The translations under genes and the position numbers were made by a program. Below the pieces are notes generated by a model. The model was not told where the DNA came from and did not search any database. It saw only the letters and a program-made list of their open reading frames with translations. From contig JAHBTY010000003.1 in assembly GCA_019638355.1 (NCBI GenBank), positions 459,325 through 523,324 on the forward strand: a DNA stretch of 64,000 nt, written 5' to 3'. Shown here piece by piece: positions 62,820 through 64,000 of this stretch (position 1 is the stretch's first letter; each line of letters opens with the position of its first letter). Source of the DNA: Cyclobacteriaceae bacterium (GTDB lineage: Bacteria; Bacteroidota; Bacteroidia; Cytophagales; Cyclobacteriaceae).

Positions 62820-64000
62820 TGATATCAACCGTACCAGGTAGAAAACTATGGCTTCCACTTGTCTTAGTGGTAGTTAATATTCTGCTGGTAATATTGTCCG
62901 GCATTATCGGCTCGTTAATACCGGTGTTGGTTATAGGCTCCATCATGTTGTTAGGAGTCTTAATCATTTCTTACTATTACCCTCGCTTCAATATTTTATT
63001 TTTGCTGGCGTGTGGGTTACTCATACCTTTTTTAATGCGTGCGCTTAGCCTCTATGATATACCCATCGGATTAGCATCGGAGGCATTGTGTGTTATTTTA
63101 CTTTTAACCATTACATTAAATAAACGGATAGCAGGTTTAAAATCCCTACCAGGTGTTTTAATTTTAGTTTGGATCGCTTTCCTTTCAATTGAATTGTTCA
63201 ATCCTGTTGCAGCATCGCGCGTGGCTGGTTTTGTATCATTAAGAGGGCTCTTACCTTTTATATGCTCATACTTTCTAATGTATTCATCGGTAGAAGGCAT
63301 TTACGATGTAAAAATATTTATCAAAGGCTGGTTTGTACTTTGTTCATTGGCTGGATTATATGGCTTGTACCAGGAATTTGCCGGCTTACCCTCATTTGAT
63401 ATGGCATGGGCAACCCACGATGAGAATCTTTACGGTGCATTGTTTACCTGGGGCAGACTTCGAAAATTCTCTTTTTTTGTTTCTCCATCTGAGTTTGCAA
63501 TTGTAATGGTGGTAACTGGTTTAGCAGGGTTGGTTTTGCTTTTTTTTGAAAAACCAAAGAGTCAACTCTTTTTCTATTCCGGTATTACGGCTCTGATTTG
63601 TTTGTGGGCCATGATTTATACCGGTTCCCGAACTGCTATGGTTATGCTCCCTGCGGGATTTATGGCATTACTGATAATTACTCTAAAGCGGAAAGTTTTT
63701 ATTGTAGTAGGCGTTTTGGTTGTAATGGGTACGCTTTTAATGCTACGACCAACCAGCAATGCTTTATTTGTTATGAGCACAGCCTTTTCAGGTACTGATG
63801 ACCCATCAATGAATGTAAGGCTTAAGAATCAACAAATCATTCGAGCGTATATTTTAGATCACCCAATAGGATTTGGTTTAGGAAGCACAGGATATTTAGG
63901 TATGAAATATTCCCCAGAATCATTTGTGGCTAATTTTCCCCCCGATTCTGAGTATGTGCGGGTTGCAATAGAAACCGGATGGATTGGTTTGCTGATCTGG
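62819..64000 (+). CDS. O-antigen polymerase/ligase (Wzy_C-type), partial at window end
   Basis: The first 394 residues are present; no stop before the window ends. It starts with ATG overlapping the previous stop (TAATG). Helices fill the sequence ('LWLPLVLVVVNILLVILSG', 'LFFLLACGLLIPFLM'-like blocks), and the large periplasmic segment carries 'NVRLKNQQIIRAYILDHPIGFGLGSTG', the Wzy_C-family motif with conserved Arg and His. It should join or polymerise polysaccharide units at the outer face of the inner membrane, completing this locus. Confidence 0.88.
   Translation, partial: MISTVPGRKLWLPLVLVVVNILLVILSGIIGSLIPVLVIGSIMLLGVLIISYYYPRFNILFLLACGLLIPFLMRALSLYDIPIGLASEALCVILLLTITLNKRIAGLKSLPGVLILVWIAFLSIELFNPVAASRVAGFVSLRGLLPFICSYFLMYSSVEGIYDVKIFIKGWFVLCSLAGLYGLYQEFAGLPSFDMAWATHDENLYGALFTWGRLRKFSFFVSPSEFAIVMVVTGLAGLVLLFFEKPKSQLFFYSGITALICLWAMIYTGSRTAMVMLPAGFMALLIITLKRKVFIVVGVLVVMGTLLMLRPTSNALFVMSTAFSGTDDPSMNVRLKNQQIIRAYILDHPIGFGLGSTGYLGMKYSPESFVANFPPDSEYVRVAIETGWIGLLIW

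Overview
This window looks like the chromosome of a free-living Bacteroidota bacterium, most likely of the order Cytophagales. The pointers are a fused lpxC/fabZ gene, PorX, type IX secretion (T9SS) type B C-terminal domains, PorP/SprF-type proteins, and recurring TAnnTTTG promoter boxes in place of sigma70 -10 boxes. Base composition looks moderate (a little over 40% GC by eye). I see no rRNA or tRNA gene, insertion sequence, prophage or CRISPR array.

Layout. 1-5.4 kb: a partial membrane protein, a secreted alpha/beta hydrolase, a large DUF5916 outer-membrane protein, a ferredoxin-NADP reductase-like flavoprotein and a small lipoprotein. 5.4-14.7 kb: a conserved envelope block, with lipid A genes lpxD, lpxC/fabZ and lpxA plus an ABC ATPase and an HD hydrolase on the minus strand, and porX-tsaE-ald running the other way. 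14.7-32.4 kb: housekeeping and catabolic genes (valS, an rRNA methyltransferase, fahA, pdhB, ybaB, hutH, hisS), an abundant-looking OmpA/TPR lipoprotein, a T9SS type B secreted protein, and a small membrane gene split by a T9 homopolymer. 32.4-38.4 kb: a 51-residue basic protein, a DUF433/DUF5615 toxin-antitoxin-like pair, a phosphodiesterase, a DEAD-box helicase, a patatin, a histidine-kinase-like protein without an ATPase domain, and a double-FKBP lipoprotein. 38.4-51.6 kb: a glycosyltransferase, then a 3190-residue T9SS-exported adhesin with 33 MBG-type repeats in two classes, overlapping a PorP/SprF partner and a beta-propeller/OmpA-like protein. 51.6-64 kb: a cell-surface polysaccharide locus with a UbiA/HAD polyprenyl-phosphate sugar module, chain-length regulator, MBOAT/SGNH acylation pair, flippase, glycosyltransferase, a tiny membrane ORF and a partial O-antigen polymerase/ligase.

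How it fits together. Much of the window builds the cell envelope: lipid A synthesis, the T9SS regulator PorX, T9SS cargo with its own surface anchor, and a polysaccharide locus. In T9SS bacteria some cargo is attached to lipopolysaccharide and some (type B, such as SprB) is held by PorP/SprF-type proteins. The giant adhesin operon is a clear example of the second kind. The strongest leads for follow-up are that adhesin operon, the UbiA/HAD/GT-C-like module, the homopolymer-split membrane gene, the families of intergenic inverted repeats and the small unannotated ORFs.
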